DNA of 64,000 nucleotides from Streptomyces sp. NRRL B-3428 (GTDB lineage: Bacteria; Actinomycetota; Actinomycetes; Streptomycetales; Streptomycetaceae). The notes below the pieces were generated by a model. It made no database searches. It worked only from the letters and a program-made list of their open reading frames with translations, and was not told the origin of the DNA. The DNA lies in contig JOGW01000003.1 of the NCBI GenBank assembly GCA_000721375.1, forward strand, positions 372,001 through 436,000, in the 5' to 3' direction. The position numbers and the translations under genes were made by a program. This document shows positions 63,570 to 64,000 of the stretch, one piece after another. Position 1 is the stretch's first letter; each line of letters begins with the position of its first letter.

Positions 63570-63727
63570 GTTCTGTCCCCCCGCGGCTGTCCCGCAGGCT
63601 GCGGCGGTGCGGCGGCCGCGGCCGACTGCAGCGCGCTGTCCTGCGTGTATGTACGCAGGTATCCCACCACGGCGCCGGTCACCGCGACCAGAGGGACTAC
63701 GACAACCGCACCACCATCACGTATCAC
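63566..63727 (-). CDS. 53-aa mini-gene copying the C-terminus of the AI-2E-type transporter
   Basis: Reading from GTG 63727 gives a 53-aa chain: V-V-V-V-P-L-V-A-V-T-G-A-V-V-G-Y-L-R-T-Y-T-Q-D, then an Ala/Pro-rich tail. It matches the last helix and tail of the transporter at 63724-64000 (V-V-A-V-P-L-V-A-V-T-N-T-V-V-G-Y-L-R-Q-H-A-Q-E). Both ends overlap neighbours by GTGA, so it is in a coupled operon. It is either a duplicated C-terminal fragment that decayed to a mini-gene or a small helix with a role of its own. Confidence 0.55.
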   Translation of the reverse strand: MIRDGGAVVVVPLVAVTGAVVGYLRTYTQDSALQSAAAAAPPQPAGQPRGDRT

Positions 63728-64000
63728 GCTCCGGACTCTGCGGACTCCCCGTCGGGTTCGGGTGCCCGGGCGGATGCCGAGGCCCGTTGCATCGCGGTCT
63801 CCTGCGCGTGTTGGCGCAGGTAGCCGACCACCGTGTTGGTCACCGCGACCAGAGGGACCGCGACGACGGCTCCGCCGATGCCGGCGACCAAGCCGCCGGC
63901 CGCGACGGAGAGGACCACGGCGAGGGGGTGCACACGTACCGCGCGTCCGAGGATGAACGGCTGCAGCACATGGCCCTCGATCTGCTGTACGGCGAGGACG
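63724..64000 (-). CDS. AI-2E-family transporter, C-terminal part (runs off right edge)
   Basis: The last 91 codons or so of a membrane transporter of the AI-2E/PerM family; the start lies right of the window. Visible features are V-Q-Q-I-E-G-H-V-L-Q-P-F-I-L-G-R, the hallmark motif of the family, then V-H-P-L-A-V-V-L-S-V-A-A-G and the last helix, and a Ser/Ala/Glu-rich tail. Substrates in the family vary (AI-2, ions). It leads the operon containing the mini-gene and the paralogue at 62841-63569. Confidence 0.88.
   Translation of the reverse strand, partial: VLAVQQIEGHVLQPFILGRAVRVHPLAVVLSVAAGGLVAGIGGAVVAVPLVAVTNTVVGYLRQHAQETAMQRASASARAPEPDGESAESGA

Overview
The window is high-GC, densely coding DNA from a Streptomyces-like actinomycete. 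The markers are a WhiB-family regulator, a SARP (BTAD) regulator, a GAF-SpoIIE-ATPase regulatory phosphatase, polyphosphate glucokinase, the HisKA_3-type kinase and LuxR-type regulator pairs, and many GTG starts with 4-base ATGA/GTGA gene overlaps. All family names here come from reading motifs, not from database searches.

Region 1 (1-10.4 kb) is the right flank of a specialised-metabolite cluster. It begins inside an NRPS adenylation domain and continues with a carrier protein and a flavin halogenase (all ATGA-coupled), a short-form 3-phosphoglycerate dehydrogenase and an Sfp-type phosphopantetheinyl transferase. A SARP regulator lies on the opposite strand. Then comes a 56-aa peptide gene overlapping a fused E1-like/YcaO cyclodehydratase, a NarL-type two-component pair, a 25-bp-period array of GTCGTACGAC palindromes, and a protein resembling the N-terminal half of SagB-type azoline dehydrogenases. 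The region therefore mixes carrier-protein (A-PCP-halogenase) logic with RiPP (YcaO) logic.

Region 2 (10.8-12.15 kb) is ordinary chromosome: a membrane protein and a secreted phospholipase A2.

Region 3 (about 12.16-28.72 kb) is an inserted genomic island. The last 21 bases of the ychF coding strand are duplicated at both ends, and paired ATCCCAGCAC repeats lie just inside each end. The island carries a degenerate tRNA-Arg(TCT)-like gene, a three-gene methylase/specificity/small-membrane-protein set, a complete type I restriction system (hsdM-hsdS-hsdR) preceded by a fused pseudo-methylase/recognition protein, a divergent TIGR04141 (DUF6119)-like gene, an unrecognised 463-aa protein and a PIN-type toxin-antitoxin pair. 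No integrase is visible. It reads as a defence island.

Region 4 (28.7-64 kb) is conserved chromosome: ychF, ppgK, DUF6542, ispH, an APC permease, xseA-xseB, a nitroreductase, DUF4245, glpX, a pectinacetylesterase-like protein, a two-component pair, a WhiB protein, DUF1707, class I fumarase, a secreted protein coupled to a Cys-loop-receptor-like channel, a serine protease, fumC, DUF402, a SpoIIE phosphatase, a WxL-like secreted protein, a class A PBP, an SPFH/RHH pair, a PadR-ABC-FtsX operon, two lineage-specific membrane paralogues, and the C-terminus of an AI-2E-type transporter at the right edge. Many genes here end in long perfect hairpins.
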